Source: Phorcus lineatus (taxonomy: Eukaryota > Mollusca > Gastropoda > Trochida > Trochidae). From it: a stretch of 64,000 bases of DNA. The notes under the pieces are model-generated. The model made no database searches. It saw nothing but the letters and a program-made list of their open reading frames with translations, and was not told where the DNA came from. The position numbers and the translations under genes are program-made. Positions 46,201-57,341 of the stretch are shown here, one piece after another. The stretch is taken from positions 11,969,000 to 12,032,999 of the forward strand of contig OV121096.1 of the NCBI GenBank assembly GCA_921293015.1, written 5' to 3'. Position 1 is the first letter of the stretch. Each line of letters starts with the position of its first letter.

Positions 46201-49200
46201 TTCGACCCCGACAGTTATTTGCCTATTGTGGAGGAAATCCAGGATTTAATTAATTATATTGAAAAGAGGTTTGTGATGAGGCCGTTATGCCACACCATGT
46301 CGAAAGCTTTTGAAAAAAACAGGAAGATTGCCAAAGTGTATTGTTTGCGAATTTGACCTACTTTAATGTCTTGCTCGAGACGAGCAATATTATTTAGGGT
46401 AGATGGACCTGGAGTGAAACCACTGCGGTCGTTATTTAGGGGATGGAGGTTTATGTGGCTTTGGAGGCGATGTTTTACCATCCCCACCATTACCGTGCAC
46501 AGATTGGAAGTTAGAGAGATTGGCTTATAGGAGTTGTTGTTTGGTCTTATTTGGTGATAGGGATGACTAGTGCTTCCTTCCAAATGGAGGGAAGTTTGCC
46601 TGAATGCCAAATGGAGTTATATAGTTTTAAAAGTGTGGATGTAGTGGAAGGGAGTAGCCTTTTAGTTATTTGGTAGGAAGTGAGGTTTAGCCCTGGAGCT
46701 GTTCCTTTTCTCCTATTATTTAGTACATGTTGAAGCTCTTCCATGATGAAGGGTTGATTGTTGGGTTGGTTGTTGTTGGGTTGTTTAAGGATGATGGATG
46801 TGGTATGTTTGTGTTGTTGGATTTGTGTTGGGTTTTTGGTGTTGCGACTTGCTGTAGCAAATTGAGATGCCAATGCATTGGCTTTAGCTTTAGGATATTT
46901 TAGGTTACTTATTGGTGGGATTTTGCTCTTCTGTTTGCCGCCACGAATGCCTCGGAGAGACCGAAGGCAATGAGTTTTTATAGCACTGGTGCCTATCGCA
47001 TAAGTGATTGCCATTGGTGCTTTATTTGCGCGGGAGAGCTCGTGACTGGTTGCATCAAAAGACGGATCGAAATTCAGTCGCTGTGAGATCGCATTAAGAG
47101 TGTGCCCGACAGGGGGCAAAAATCGTTCGCAGTGAGGTCGTATGCTCTGTGGAATGGGGGTATTGCAGACAATATCTAAACGACGTGGACAACAACCGTT
47201 TGAACTTTACCTTTACTAGAAGTTCTTGTTCTCCGTAGCGACCCAGAAAAATGTCGTTTATCTTTATTGAAAGAAAATTTGTGTATGTTGTTCAAGTTCC
47301 TCTTCAGTTTCTTCAGATTAACATGCAATAAAGTGTTAATGGTCATAAATATAATAGATGCAAATGTGTTGACCAAGACAAAGTTCGCAAGCTCTTTTGT
47401 ATTGTCATTGTTTGAAGCAAAGGGCGAGGTGTATGGCTGTTTTGCTTATTAATATTTAAAATAACAATGGTTGAAAATGTTAGAATTATCACAATGAATA
47501 CAAAATATTTAACCACGTGATTCCCATACTGATAATAGATTCAGTCTTGTCATAAAAATTGTCGTAAGGCAAGAAGAACATTTATCTCCTTTTCTATTTG
47601 CATCGTTTCTGAATAACCTTGAATTCATTGTACGAGATTTTAATGGTCTTTATTCAACGGAAATCATAGTTAAGGAATGTATGTTTTATTAAATTATTTT
47701 CACTGTTTTACGTTTACTAAACAGTAATTTTATCTGTGACAGTTTAAGATCGGCCCACGCGTCTACTGTAGTCACGGATTATCATTCCAACTAGAATTTA
47801 AAAATATATAGTATTCTCTGAAACATCTTAATAACCTTTATATTCATCCCGTAATAAAGATTTTGATGAAGCTTAATATTTCGTTTATCAGCGTTTATGA
47901 TTTTTCTGTAAATGTGTTAAACGCATCTTTTGTTTAAACAAATAGATGAATGTATTTTACGTGAAAAATATCATATCTTTTGTATTCTTCATTATTTTAT
48001 TCTTGACAACGTTTAAAGTGAACCGCCAATTAGTTTATCTTTATTTTCATCTAGATAATTTCAATTGAAAATACATAATAGGCTTAGCAAATTACTATGA
48101 AAATTTAAAATACAAAAGTTATCAATAAATAAATTCAAGAATTATTGATTGAAAGAGTTTTCGTTTAAAATTTCATCTAACGTACATGTACAGTCTATGA
48201 TAATAAGTTTTATATCTCTCGTCATGAAAAATGACAACGGTATGTTGACAAGGCTTTTAGATACATTCTTAAAAACAACTTATGTAAAGTAATAAAGAGT
48301 CATTATGATAAACAATGACAGGGTTCCGAAAAGCCTACGTTGATACGAGTCTTTTATGGTACCTACTCTGGTTCTTAAATCATCTTGAAATGAAAAAAAA
48401 AAATAAGAGCTAAGGAAATCAAAGATGGTTCTTATACGAAAAATATTTGTCCATGAAATATTGTGACAATCATGAACATGTCATCATAGTGTTAATTACA
48501 TGTTGAAAAGTACATGCATTATTATGACTCTTAAATGGATCCATTTCCATTGTCAACTCGAAAGAAATAATATTAATATGAACTATGACTCCTGTCCGTA
48601 ATGAAAAGGTCTTACAATAAGGGAATTCTTAAGTCGGATTTTGTTCCAATGTAACACCATTATTTCAGATTAAACAAATAAGACAATGTTTTCCAAACAG
48701 TTCATATGAAAGACCTAAAATTTCAACAACGATTAAATCTCCTCCCAAAGAGATTGCTCAACGGGTTTTTTTCTCACATAACCTCTGTTACAAGTGAGCT
48801 ATATTTCCGGTCTTTGAAAAATCTTTGGAGGCATAAAAAAATTCAGCAAAGGAACCTTCCTTAATTCTATCCAATCGTCATACGTATCCTAATGACTTGT
48901 TTTCTTAAGAAGACAAGAAACGTCGATCCTATCAAAGGTTGCGGTGAACTGACCTACTGCTTAAGTTTATCAAACTTGGCTGATTTGAAAACTAACTTTC
49001 ATTGCAACAGATAAGGGTGCTGTATTTACTGTTGAAAAGGTGCTCAAATTGTTACAGAGGTTGCTTGTGTATAAAACTTGAAGAACCTCCGTGGAATAGT
49101 CAACATTCTTACCTGGGGATCTCCCTTAAACCGATCTGTCTCAATCCTTAAAATAATCATTTCTATGGAAATTCCTTTTATCCTGGAAAACGTAAACTTG

Positions 49201-49400
49201 AAATAGTGCACTGGCTTGTCCAAAGATAACTCGCTAGTAGTTGTAAAAAAGCACTGGAGTTTAGATTTGTTCAGACAAATAAATGGCTTTGCGTAAGATT
49301 CCACTCTTTCAAAACGTTTGAATGTTAGAGAACGAAGATTGCATTTTGAAAAAGAAAGGCCAGAGATGGTCAACATGAATGAAATAAAGTGAATCTTCAT
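40224..49400 (-). CDS. Unrecognised secreted 397-residue protein (7 exons)
   Basis: Minus-strand exons 49400-49113, 47436-47211, 42911-42657, 42335-42194, 41317-41187, 40758-40611 and 40227-40224 join to 1194 nt (397 residues plus TGA). Phases agree at all six junctions (0,1,1,1 or 2 as listed per exon) and every intron has GT/AG ends. Residues 1-18 look like a signal peptide, and cysteines recur in the first exon and in residues 304-396. There is no transmembrane segment in the spliced product. I do not recognise the family. Intron 2 contains nested transposons (43695-47169). Alternative exons cannot be excluded. Exon 2 has the weakest acceptor. Confidence 0.62.
40611..40758 (-). CDS. Exon 6 of unrecognised secreted protein
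   Basis: The exon encodes TEAFICGEKESYRFTLKR ... KDCVSCFFDINKPFLLTRD. The acceptor is CTATTATCAG and the donor GTAAGT. It enters in phase 1 and leaves in phase 2. Three cysteines and basic stretches are present. Confidence 0.65.
41187..41317 (-). CDS. Exon 5 of unrecognised secreted protein
   Basis: It encodes RVFWICKSFDGKDLYSVNYV ... KWNAVHGFAVCPK. The acceptor is GTACAACCCAG and the donor GTAAGA. It enters in phase 2, completing Gln, and leaves in phase 1. Confidence 0.65.
41667..41766. repeat. Hairpin-forming 16-bp inverted repeat
   Basis: TACTCATGGTGAGGTC at 41667-41682 pairs perfectly with 41751-41766 across 68 bases of GC-richer sequence, in intron 4 of the minus-strand gene. It may be a small MITE or a structured intron element. 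Confidence 0.6.
42194..42335 (-). CDS. Exon 4 of unrecognised secreted protein
   Basis: It encodes RYDQLKKLMFIMTRDRIKKE ... KHPMLLEVAPYA. The acceptor is GCTCGTTGCAG and the donor GTGAGT. A TGA visible directly after the exon lies within the donor and is removed by splicing. Phase 1 in, phase 2 out. Confidence 0.65.
42657..42911 (-). CDS. Exon 3 of unrecognised secreted protein
   Basis: This is the longest conserved-looking exon: KLQRYSQKRKCTFIAVADYR, GGFIYDYHKGRWTDLKPYL, MSGKYGIMDVPLFKKNKVKG, then RHIP. The acceptor is ATCTTTCAACAG and the donor GTAAGG. Phase 1 at both ends. Confidence 0.68.
42960..43035. repeat. Probable mobile-element remnant
   Basis: The C-rich run CACCCCCCTTTCATAAATCC followed by TGGATCCGCCACTGG resembles a fragment scattered through many aquatic invertebrate genomes. 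Identification is from memory and weak. Confidence 0.25.
44265..44735 (+). pseudogene. HARBI1-like transposase remnant with internal deletion
   Basis: The frame opens at ATG 44265 and passes through basic KRKRRMRRRHAMWVREWL, a TAG at 44430, then HIQYYHLVQKLKQEDRHLF, QNYMRMPVELFVEILERVGH and GLKVSLTLRILATGDQYMQ. This is the typical N-terminal part of PIF/Harbinger nucleases. It stops at 44634. In another frame, VVPAIVQTMTECCIVLHNLL follows at once, matching the C-terminal end of the same family. The whole catalytic DDE core between them is missing, so this copy could only move in trans. Confidence 0.65.
45190..45912 (-). pseudogene. RNase H region of nested LINE, broken
   Basis: The domain would remove RNA from the RNA-DNA hybrid during insertion. 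Acidic TDGS, AELKAILLTLQ, TDS and the closing GNEKADKAAK are recognisable but spread over two frames. A shift lies near 45370. A long out-of-phase frame (45912-45370) is rich in T, P and H and is not the true product throughout. Confidence 0.6.
46254..47119 (-). pseudogene. Reverse transcriptase of nested LINE, broken
   Basis: Two frames cover the N-terminal RT. The upstream one (47119-46547) contains the linker, FIMEELQHVLNNRRKGTAPG and SIWKEALVIPITK. The downstream one (46610-46254) contains NNNSYKPISLTSNLCTVM, DRSGFTPGPSTLNNIARL and AIFLFFSKAFDMVW. A frameshift lies near 46550-46610, and the RT continues in further frames to the FADD motif at 46060. The APGLN motif has Asn where Asp is usual. 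Confidence 0.7.
47211..47436 (-). CDS. Exon 2 of unrecognised secreted protein
   Basis: It encodes PYTSPFASNNDNTKELANFV ... NLKKLKRNLNNIHKFSFNKD, then RRTRTSSK, with a hydrophobic middle (ASIIFMTINTLL) and a basic end. The donor is GTAAAG and the acceptor AAGCAAAACAG is poor in pyrimidines. Phase 0 in, phase 1 out, matching its neighbours. Confidence 0.5.
47460..49110. other. Intron 1 of the minus-strand gene, nothing else seen
   Basis: AT-rich sequence with frequent stops in all frames and no repeat or element recognised. Confidence 0.35.
49113..49400 (-). CDS. Exon 1: signal peptide and N-terminal segment
   Basis: It starts MKIHFISFMLTISGLSFS, a good signal peptide with cleavage near SFS/KC, followed by 78 residues with three cysteines (KCNLRSL, PFICLNKSKLQCFF) and ending FKGDPQ at donor GTAAGA in phase 0. 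An in-frame TGA lies upstream of the ATG, which supports the start. Confidence 0.62.
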
Positions 49401-51306
49401 TACGTGTTTGACAGTGAGTTCACTATGTCAATACTATTCCTCCAAACAATTCCTTTTCAATTGAAATTAAGAAATCCGTTTTGTTGTTGTAATATATATG
49501 CTCAAAGTATACTTCACAATATTCGAAACAAATTTAAAACTGTTTTTGCCTCTTAGGCTAACATGAATGCCTCCTATGTTTTATCAACATTTTTGACTGC
49601 AGAAGAGGCCTTAATCACTTTGTATATAAATTATACCAGCATGTAGATCGTTAGTTAGTAAGATAAGACTGGAAAGGATATCGCGATATTAACTATCTCT
49701 TAGATAATGATCCAGAAATTTTCTCAAATGACGGCATTAATGTCTTCGTTTCCAATCCTACATAGAGACAAAATGATAAGTAAACAATCAAGGTTTAATG
49801 TTGTATAAATAAATAGCATTTCGTTTGATTAATCATATTTGATTTTGTTGAATTCAAACCGTTCTCTTATCTTTTATGAATTACATGTACTAATTTAGAA
49901 GCATTTGGTTACATTTATCATATTTTTATTTTAATGAATAATCATTTCTGTTATCTATTAAGAATTACAAGCACTAATGATAAACTGCCCATATCCTAAG
50001 ATTGTTCAGACTCTATTTCAACATAACATTTGATTTATTACCAGACATGTCATACGCTTGAAGAAATCATTATACGTTCAGTTGATAAATGAGTTAATGT
50101 GTAACTAATTCTTTTTCATCTATAGTCATCTCAGAGTACTTTCGTTTATTTATATGTAGGTACTATATTATATATCCTGATGAAACACCTTCTTAAATGG
50201 TATGAATTGATTAACATATTCTTTTGTCAAATTCTGTTTTGCGTTCCAAGAATGGGATTTTCTCAAATGTTGGCAAACCAATAATACAGCGACACGAGAA
50301 ACAGGTTTTACTCGTTACAAGGTCTAACCGAAGACAAATGACGCTCATGTTGCAATAGTTATGTCTGTGCACGTCTGTGCTTAAATATTGAATGTACTGA
50401 AATCGGATTTAGAGGCAACAACGAATAATCTTTCTAACTACCTCTTTTCTCAAGTTATTCTTTCAATATCTTGTATCTCAACTTGTGATAAGGTCTAAAT
50501 TCACCTGTAATCTGTCAGTGTTTATCAGTTCAGTGATATGATATATTGAATCTGTTCCAACTTGCCAAAAAATTGCCTATTTTGAAGCTAAGTAAACGAC
50601 ATCATTTTCTAATAGTAAAGCAAATTTAATCACCCTTACATTATTCTCATTGTCTAAAAGGTCAATTTTAAATAGATCTTTCAGGATTATATGTTTCTTT
50701 GGACAGCTATCAGAATTCATATTTCATTAGATCAATCAAAGTGGTCAATACAGTAGTTGATGTGAATGATGCAATTTCTACAATTTAAAGTGTGTAATTG
50801 AAACTTTTCTAGGACTTTTCCTGCTTACCTTTTTTAGTTTTCAAACCATTTGGAAACTTAACATACTTAGATACTTGAATGGCATAATTCGGTAATACAA
50901 AATATACATAAATAATAATGTATCTTTTATCATCAGATCATTTTTACTTGACATGAAGGTATAGTCTCTCATTGCCCTAAATCATCTGTCATTATTACTT
51001 ATTAATATTACTTAGTACTTATTTGTGTGCCTGTATTTCTGAAGTGGTGAACTTTTATAGAATAGAATACTTAGAATATCTGTCTGTCTTTCATTCTGCC
51101 TATGTCCTGCTCCATGAATATTGAAAAATAGGAATCTTAGATACTAAACTAGAGTAGAATTTATTAATATACATATGAAACAATAAGACTGAGAGTTGAC
51201 ATTCCATTGTTTGAATACATATCTTATAGAACAAAGGTTAATCTCTAAAGTTCTGCAGAGAAATAGTATTGCGATTCATCTTGCTTGCTTCTCTTCTCCT
51301 GTACAT

Positions 51307-51363
51307 ATACATACATACATATATACATAAATACATACATACATACATACATACATACATACA
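51307..51363. repeat. (CATA)n microsatellite
   Basis: About fourteen tetranucleotides, interrupted once by TATATACATAAA. Confidence 0.85.
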
Positions 51364-51609
51364 TTCACCAAAAAGACCAAATATCCATTAAATGCATAAG
51401 TACATAACGACAACTTACTCTGATAGAAAGGCTGCTAAATTAGGTTTTAACATATTTTTATTTCGTATGAAATTTGGATTGGCGAACAAGCCATTTGGCG
51501 TACTTCAACGCCGCTCCAATACTTAATTCAATAAGTTGGTTACAGAACATATCAACGAAACCGAGAAATTCAAAACTTTTGAAAACATAATTATAGATAA
51601 GCCGAGTCA

Positions 51610-51684
51610 AGTGGTTATGGCAAATAAACTCACGAGAAAACTTACACTAAAAATATATAAGCGAGTTTATTTGCCATAACCGCT
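51610..51684. repeat. 22-bp inverted repeat (hairpin)
   Basis: AGTGGTTATGGCAAATAAAC at 51610 and its complement ending at 51684 form a stem with one mismatch and a 31-nt loop. It may be a small MITE core. Confidence 0.6.
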
Positions 51685-51848
51685 TGGAGCCGGGTCATTT
51701 TTTACTACCTACACTTGTTAATTAATTATGGGGTTAATTCCTGGTTTCCTAGAAAATAAATCAAAACAAAGAAATTAAGATTCAATTTGACAATGTATAA
51801 ACTAAAACAATTGAATTGCACGAACGATTTCGACTGGAAACCTGTTTC

Positions 51849-52136
51849 TCAATTCGGTATTGATCTAAATTCATAAATTTCTGAACAAATAAGGTATCTT
51901 TTATAAACTGTCATATCTTGGTAGAACGATACACAGTTGTATAGCTTGGAGTGACAGTGGATCAAATTGGGAAGTATTTGGCGCCTCCATTGCATCCTAT
52001 TTGCCGGGAACATTTCTGTGTAATGGGACATTAATTCTAAATTATCGTTTACCATTACGTTAAATAATAACTGAATTAATTCAATCAATGTTTTCATAGA
52101 TAAATGTGTCTTCCTATTACTTTTAACTCTAACCAA
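51849..52136 (-). other. Open frame of unknown nature
   Basis: A 95-codon minus-strand frame (YTEMFPANRMQWRRQILPNL, then CHSKLYNCVSFYQDM) has a protein-like composition but no recognised domain, clean splice sites or neighbours. It may be a transposon scrap. Confidence 0.15.
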
Positions 52137-52442
52137 TTAGTTTTTTATAGGTGGTTACACATCAGTTGGTATGTATAGGGTATTCAGTCCAACTATTAGA
52201 TTTACGTTTTCATAGTATTATACTGTTTGATATACTTTGTTCATCAACAATGAATTCAAGCTAATTATAACGCACCTTTAAAACATCGTATATATCGCAG
52301 AAGATTATTTATATATAAGCTCAGCTCAACAGTATCCTTTATCATATATGACGTTTTTGACAAATGTATTTTCAGATCTTAATTGTTTTCAAGGAGAACG
52401 ATAGAATATACAAAAAGATATTGGAATTAAGTGAAGATAATA

Positions 52443-52649
52443 ATGTCATTCATATTTTCCATCTTTGTTTCCAGATGTCAGTGCCTGAATTATTACAATT
52501 CTAATCTCAATTACGTGACAGCTAGATCACCATGGCGCATTATGAATAATGCAACGTGTTACATAACAGTCACTGCGTATGAATACATCATTGATGTCAA
52601 TGCCAACTACGAGCCATTATTGCATGTGAACCATTTCTTAACAACCTAG
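52443..52649 (+). CDS. Possible small secreted peptide (68 aa)
   Basis: From ATG 52443 the frame reads MSFIFSIFVSRCQCLNYYNS and continues to TAG 52647-52649. The hydrophobic start resembles a signal peptide, and three cysteines follow. A pyrimidine-rich acceptor-like TTTGTTTCCAG lies inside, so this may equally be intron/exon sequence. No homologue is recognised. Confidence 0.2.
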   Translation: MSFIFSIFVSRCQCLNYYNSNLNYVTARSPWRIMNNATCYITVTAYEYIIDVNANYEPLLHVNHFLTT

Positions 52650-53160
52650 GTGAAATGATAAGCAATAATGCATTAAGTAAATATAAAAAATTAACGCCAA
52701 TTATAACCAACAAATAAATATACAGCCTTACCTCATTATCATATTTACTCATACTCAAAGATTTGTTATATAAATCCAAAATGCATATCAACAAGGTATG
52801 ATTCTATGTCTTACAAAGCTACGAAGCACCCGATACTTGAGTTTTGAGATAATTTCTCTGTTATCATTGTCAAAGATGAATTAAAAGATGCAGCACTGTA
52901 CCCCTTTAGGCGACTGTACTCACTAGACTGTGAGTGAGAGGTGCTTGAGAGAGGGATTAGGAGGGAGACTGTTCACTTGCTTCGTTAATGTTACTTCAAC
53001 ATTTTGATCAAATAGACTCGTGACTTATTGGCGTTACAAGATATTTGAAGGTAGAAAATTATCAAAACCAACATTTTTACCAACAGTTCTAAGAACATGT
53101 ATCCATCAAATAACTACAAGAACATAGACTGAGAAAGTGTTTTCTGCTTCGTTGGATTTT

Positions 53161-53607
53161 TAATTAGATCATACCATTATCTAGTTAGATCATACTATCA
53201 TCTAATTAGATGAAACTTTTAACTAATTAAATGTTAACTCAACCATTCATTAGATACAAACATCATCTAATTAGATGAAAGTTTCATCTAATTAGTTGAA
53301 AGTATCATCTAATTAGATAAAATTTTCATCTAATTAGTTGAAAGTAATATCTAATTAGATGAAAGTAGCATCTAATTAGATGAAAGTAATATCTAATTAG
53401 ATAAAAAAATATCATCTAATTAGATGAAAAAATCATCTAATTAGATTAAAGTATAATCTAATTAGATTTTGATTACAATGAAGAAACTAATGTCTAATTA
53501 GATGAAAGTAATGTCTACTTAGATGATAATATCATCTAATTAGAAGAAACTATCATTTAATTAGATGAAACAATCATCTAATTAGATGAAAGTATCATCT
53601 AATTAGA
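53161..53607. repeat. Tandem array with palindromic TAATTA cores
   Basis: About 17 exact TAATTAG cores and several variants recur with a period near 20-22 bp. The typical unit is ATCTAATTAGATGAAAGT. The 12-mer ATCTAATTAGAT is a perfect palindrome and contains TAATTA, the core recognised by many Antennapedia/paired-class homeodomains. Confidence 0.9.
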
Positions 53608-53619
53608 ACTTATGTAAAT

Positions 53620-54955
53620 TTTTCTCACTGCTGGCAGCAATGCGCTTCCATAGTTTCCCAGTATCAAAAACTTTAGATAAATTTTTCAGCGTCTGAATTT
53701 GATACCATGTTAATTGTTGTCCTGAAAGTTTTCAAGCATTATGTTCATTTTTGCGGTAAAACATAAAAAATCACTTTCTTTGTATACCATTATCAACTTG
53801 ATCCCAAACGTTAACATTTAATGAAGTCATTAATTACACTGATGGCGAGATATCCTCAATGGTAATGAATGTTTCATCATTATGTACATTTATCAATTTC
53901 TCATTGAAGTTCTTAGAAATGAAGTCGAATATTGGACACGCGCCTATAAATTCTTAACGTTGTTTGCAAAATAAGTTTTCATTGTGGAATGGAAGTGTTG
54001 TAAGATGAAAGTTTACCTCTCACTTGAACAGTAGTAACCAAACACAATGACTGTTTGCGACTGTCATTCCACTTGGTTTGAAACAATTTTAACCATTCTT
54101 ATCTAGTCTTAATAGCTTCTGGTCAGATGAGTAATATGGACATGCCCCTTGAAAGTTATATTTATAACTTTGCTCATTTCTTATGATCATTAGAATAAAC
54201 TTTGACGTTGCATTTACCATAGTGTTCGCCGTTTATTGGTTTTTAAAGTTGAAGTTAAAGTTTAAGATTGCCGGTATCTTAGTCCATGAGGATTTAAGGC
54301 AAAATTGCATTAGTTTCATCCGATGTTTCAGAGTTAAGTAAAATCAAATAATTTGTTAGATAACTTTTAGATTACCTGAGTACGAGATCGAGATGATAAA
54401 CGGTCTAGAGATATGATTTATCTCTATGTTATCTATAATTGCATCACTGAATCGAAAGAATTGATGTTGATGTGATGATTCATACGAGCAATTACATTAA
54501 ATATCCTTTAATCATTTATATTCCCGGTATGGCTTCAGACAACAACGATGCGAGTTTTCACGGTCAGGAGAGCGGTTGACAAAGAGAAAGTCTGGAAAAT
54601 AATGCTCAGGAAATGTAGCATATCTTTTTTGATAGTTCAAGTCATTTTTATGTTAGATATACATATTATTGCGTAACCATGTGATGTTTATATTCATAAT
54701 GCACTGAAACTTTCTCACCAATTTGAACCAAAGTCAGTGAGATGGTTTAAATATTCGTGCATATACATGTATAAGGATCTTACTGATGCAAATAAATAAT
54801 TTATGATAATATTTTCAAAGGCCATGTGAAATGAATTACCACATATTTATTTTTCTCTCATTTATGTGTCCTTTTTCTTGCAAAGATTTCTTGTTCTGAT
54901 ATTCATATGATCTGTCCTCTAGTTTGCATGACAATCATAAACAACAAGCGAGGGC
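53620..54955. other. Intergenic DNA, no gene seen
   Basis: No frame above background and no repeat recognised between the TAATTA array and the MITE at 54960. Confidence 0.4.
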
Positions 54956-54959
54956 TCTA

Positions 54960-55462
54960 CAGCTGCAAACCAAAAGTTTTTTCACATACTTGGGTATACT
55001 AGTGCAAATATGATGAGGTCTCATAGCAGCGCGAAAATGAAACGTTTAATGTTGAAGTTTCAGTACAGAGGTGCAGATCCATTCTTCTATTAAGGAAATG
55101 TTTATCATACCCCACAATCAACCATAACAATTTGGGCAGGTCATTGATGTGTCCAGGGGTCAAAATTTCGAAAACACTAATTTTGATTTTTCTCTACAAA
55201 ATCCTTTAAAAATTATCAACTGCTTTAAGAATAAGTCAATTTGTTTCTTTTCACTAATCAAATGTAATTGTGCTGATCTTTTTGTCGGAGAGTCGACATG
55301 GAACATTTTATCGCAATTGAACGAAATTGAAATTTCCAAAATATGACCCTTCTGTGTACATGTATTTCAATATGCCAATTTTTTTATTCTATTGACGTCT
55401 AAACTAAACTCAAATTACACCGCGATTCCGTAGTATGTGAACAAACTTTCGGTATGCACGTG
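54960..55462. mobile_element. TA-flanked MITE, short copy
   Basis: The left end CAGCTGCAAACCAAAAGTTT and the right end (complement CACGTGCATACCGAAAGTTT) form 30-bp imperfect terminal inverted repeats, each bordered by TA, as in Tc1/mariner-type insertions. The body (about 55070-55380) matches 62040-62400 in inverted orientation. No transposase is present. Confidence 0.65.
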
Positions 55463-55469
55463 TAATATG

Positions 55470-57320
55470 GCAAGAATTCATACAACCAGAGGTCTTCATA
55501 CACTACTCATTCTGCTTCAACAAACGACCGGAAGCCTTTACAAAGGTCCTTTAAATTGCCATCAAATATGTATTGGACTCAGTTTAAGAAAAAAAACCAA
55601 TGTATTGCTTATAATACAGCCTATATCTGACCTTTTTAAAATCGACAAAATGTAATTTATATATATTATCATTTTGCTCATATTCCATCACCAAGAAGAC
55701 AGTTAGTAAAATTTAATCGATTATTAATCATAGTTGAAAGTGCTCATTTTTTAACAACATGACAATAATTCTATTGATTATGTATGGGAAATGAAAATCT
55801 GAAAGTGTTATATCTATATGATTAAAATCTTTCATTTGAAAGTAGTATATTGGTAAAAGCTTAGTTCCATTGAGTTGAAAACAATTTGATATGTTTTATA
55901 ACCAAAGGTTTTTGAAAAATCCAAACTATAACTTGAATTTTCGATTGAAGATACAGGCATGACCAGGAATGAACAAAAAAAGAAAGCGTTTGAGTTACAA
56001 TTTACGTCATTTCAATGTTCTGGTTATCAATTATTGACTTGAAAAAGAAATCAACCATTTGATATATCACCATTAAAATATTTACCAGTTCTGTTTCTAA
56101 GCTGCTCAATATCTTATTTCCATTCAAGCCAGAGTGTCAGAATACCTGAGTGTTTCCCATATTATATTACACATCTATTTAATCAAAATATAGAGCCTTC
56201 AGTGTCACACTTGCACCAGCTGATAAATAGCCATCTTGATTTTGTAAGAAATATCAAATACATGAATATATCTATCTATATGGGAAAAGGTTTGAAATAG
56301 TAGAAGGTCAAGGATTTTTTTTTATTTGACAGTAAATGTACATGATGAAGCCTATAATTATCAATGAAATTATAACTAAAATTTTCAATTTGAAATATAC
56401 GTTTGACAACGACACTACGAAATTTTGCTGTTAACAAATAAAGTTATCCTTATTGTTCATCATATAAATTCAGAGAGTGCTAGTCAAAGAAGCGAAGGAG
56501 TTTGATTAGTATTGATGAGTATTTCTGTAAGAGCAAAACCTCTCTATACGGCAAGAATGCGTAGAGGTTGAAACAAAAGTAAACTTTCTGGATTCAAATA
56601 ACTTTAATGGCGTGGATAAAGTACATTATATATGGCGTATCTAGAGTCGTGCAGTTTGTGAATCATCATCTTCGCTTATTCGATCATTATCGGTTATCGG
56701 CACATATTTCTACAATCATATTTTATTGGGTGATAAAACGCCTTATATGCAACCCGTATGCGTCTGAAAAATAATAAATAGATGAATTAAAGGGGCAATA
56801 GCAGTGTTTATTTTAATATTGTTCAAATTTCCCCAAATCGATATTGATATGATATCGTTTATGCCAAACGATCAGAAATTTCATATCTCAATCCAATTAT
56901 CAGAAGTCTCGAAAAAAGTGTCGAGCGAAAACTGAAATAGGGAAATATATTCGCATATCTTTACCGGACATTTTATATTCGTTTTAGAACTGCCTCTTTT
57001 GAAAAAAAAAACATTCTCTTGCAATTGGAAGATGTTATTTTCGTTTGGAGCAAACTATTTGCAATTGTTTACCTAAACAAATAAGACATAAGATCAAACA
57101 AACAAACAAATAAACAAAGTCACCTTGACAACAACACTTATACACTCTGTTCAGCATTCATTAGTTATCGTTATGGTTATCTGATTAAAAACCTACGTGG
57201 ATTTCAAGCATAACTGATCACTTGACAATCAATCACATATAGGATGAAAAACTTTGCTTTTATATTGACTTAGTCTTACCATTAAGACATTGTATTTCTC
57301 AGACATCCGTCCGGTCTTAG
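55470..57320. other. Intergenic DNA upstream of the PAN/lectin gene
   Basis: No gene or clear TATA box is seen. The final part presumably includes the promoter of the gene that starts at 57342. Confidence 0.35.
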
Positions 57321-57341
57321 TTGATGGGGAGAGAAAAGGAG

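Larger units (their letters stand above)
44757..47119 (-). mobile_element. 5'-truncated RNase-H-type LINE (minus strand)
   Basis: Read on the minus strand: an upstream part, then RT motifs (KGTAPGLNLTSYQ, LGRIF-like remnants, PQGSILSPTLFNIMVDDL, and KFADDAAL with FADD at 46060-46071). These are followed by an RNase H region (TDGSTDP near 45510, TDSLSGLQALQ, HVGIIGNEKADKAAK near 45190) and a terminal CCHC-type segment (SDCPHCQHPETIQH) near 44915. The 3' end is AATAAA followed by (AC)n at 44757. An RNase H places it in an I-group clade. No endonuclease is present. Confidence 0.75.
43695..47169 (+). mobile_element. PIF/Harbinger-like element interrupted by a LINE
   Basis: Imperfect terminal inverted repeats are seen at about 43695-43725 (ATGCCGCCCCCTTCCACCG) and 47135-47168 (complement core ATACCCCCATTCCACAGA). 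Inside are a HARBI1-like N-terminal frame, a C-terminal fragment, and the minus-strand LINE at 44757-47119. No exact 3-bp TWA duplication is visible, so the ends are approximate. It lies in intron 2 of the minus-strand gene. Confidence 0.5.
49410..51840. other. Intergenic DNA, no gene seen
   Basis: Highly AT-rich with only short frames. Contains the CATA tetranucleotide array at 51307-51363 and a hairpin at 51610-51684. Confidence 0.4.
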
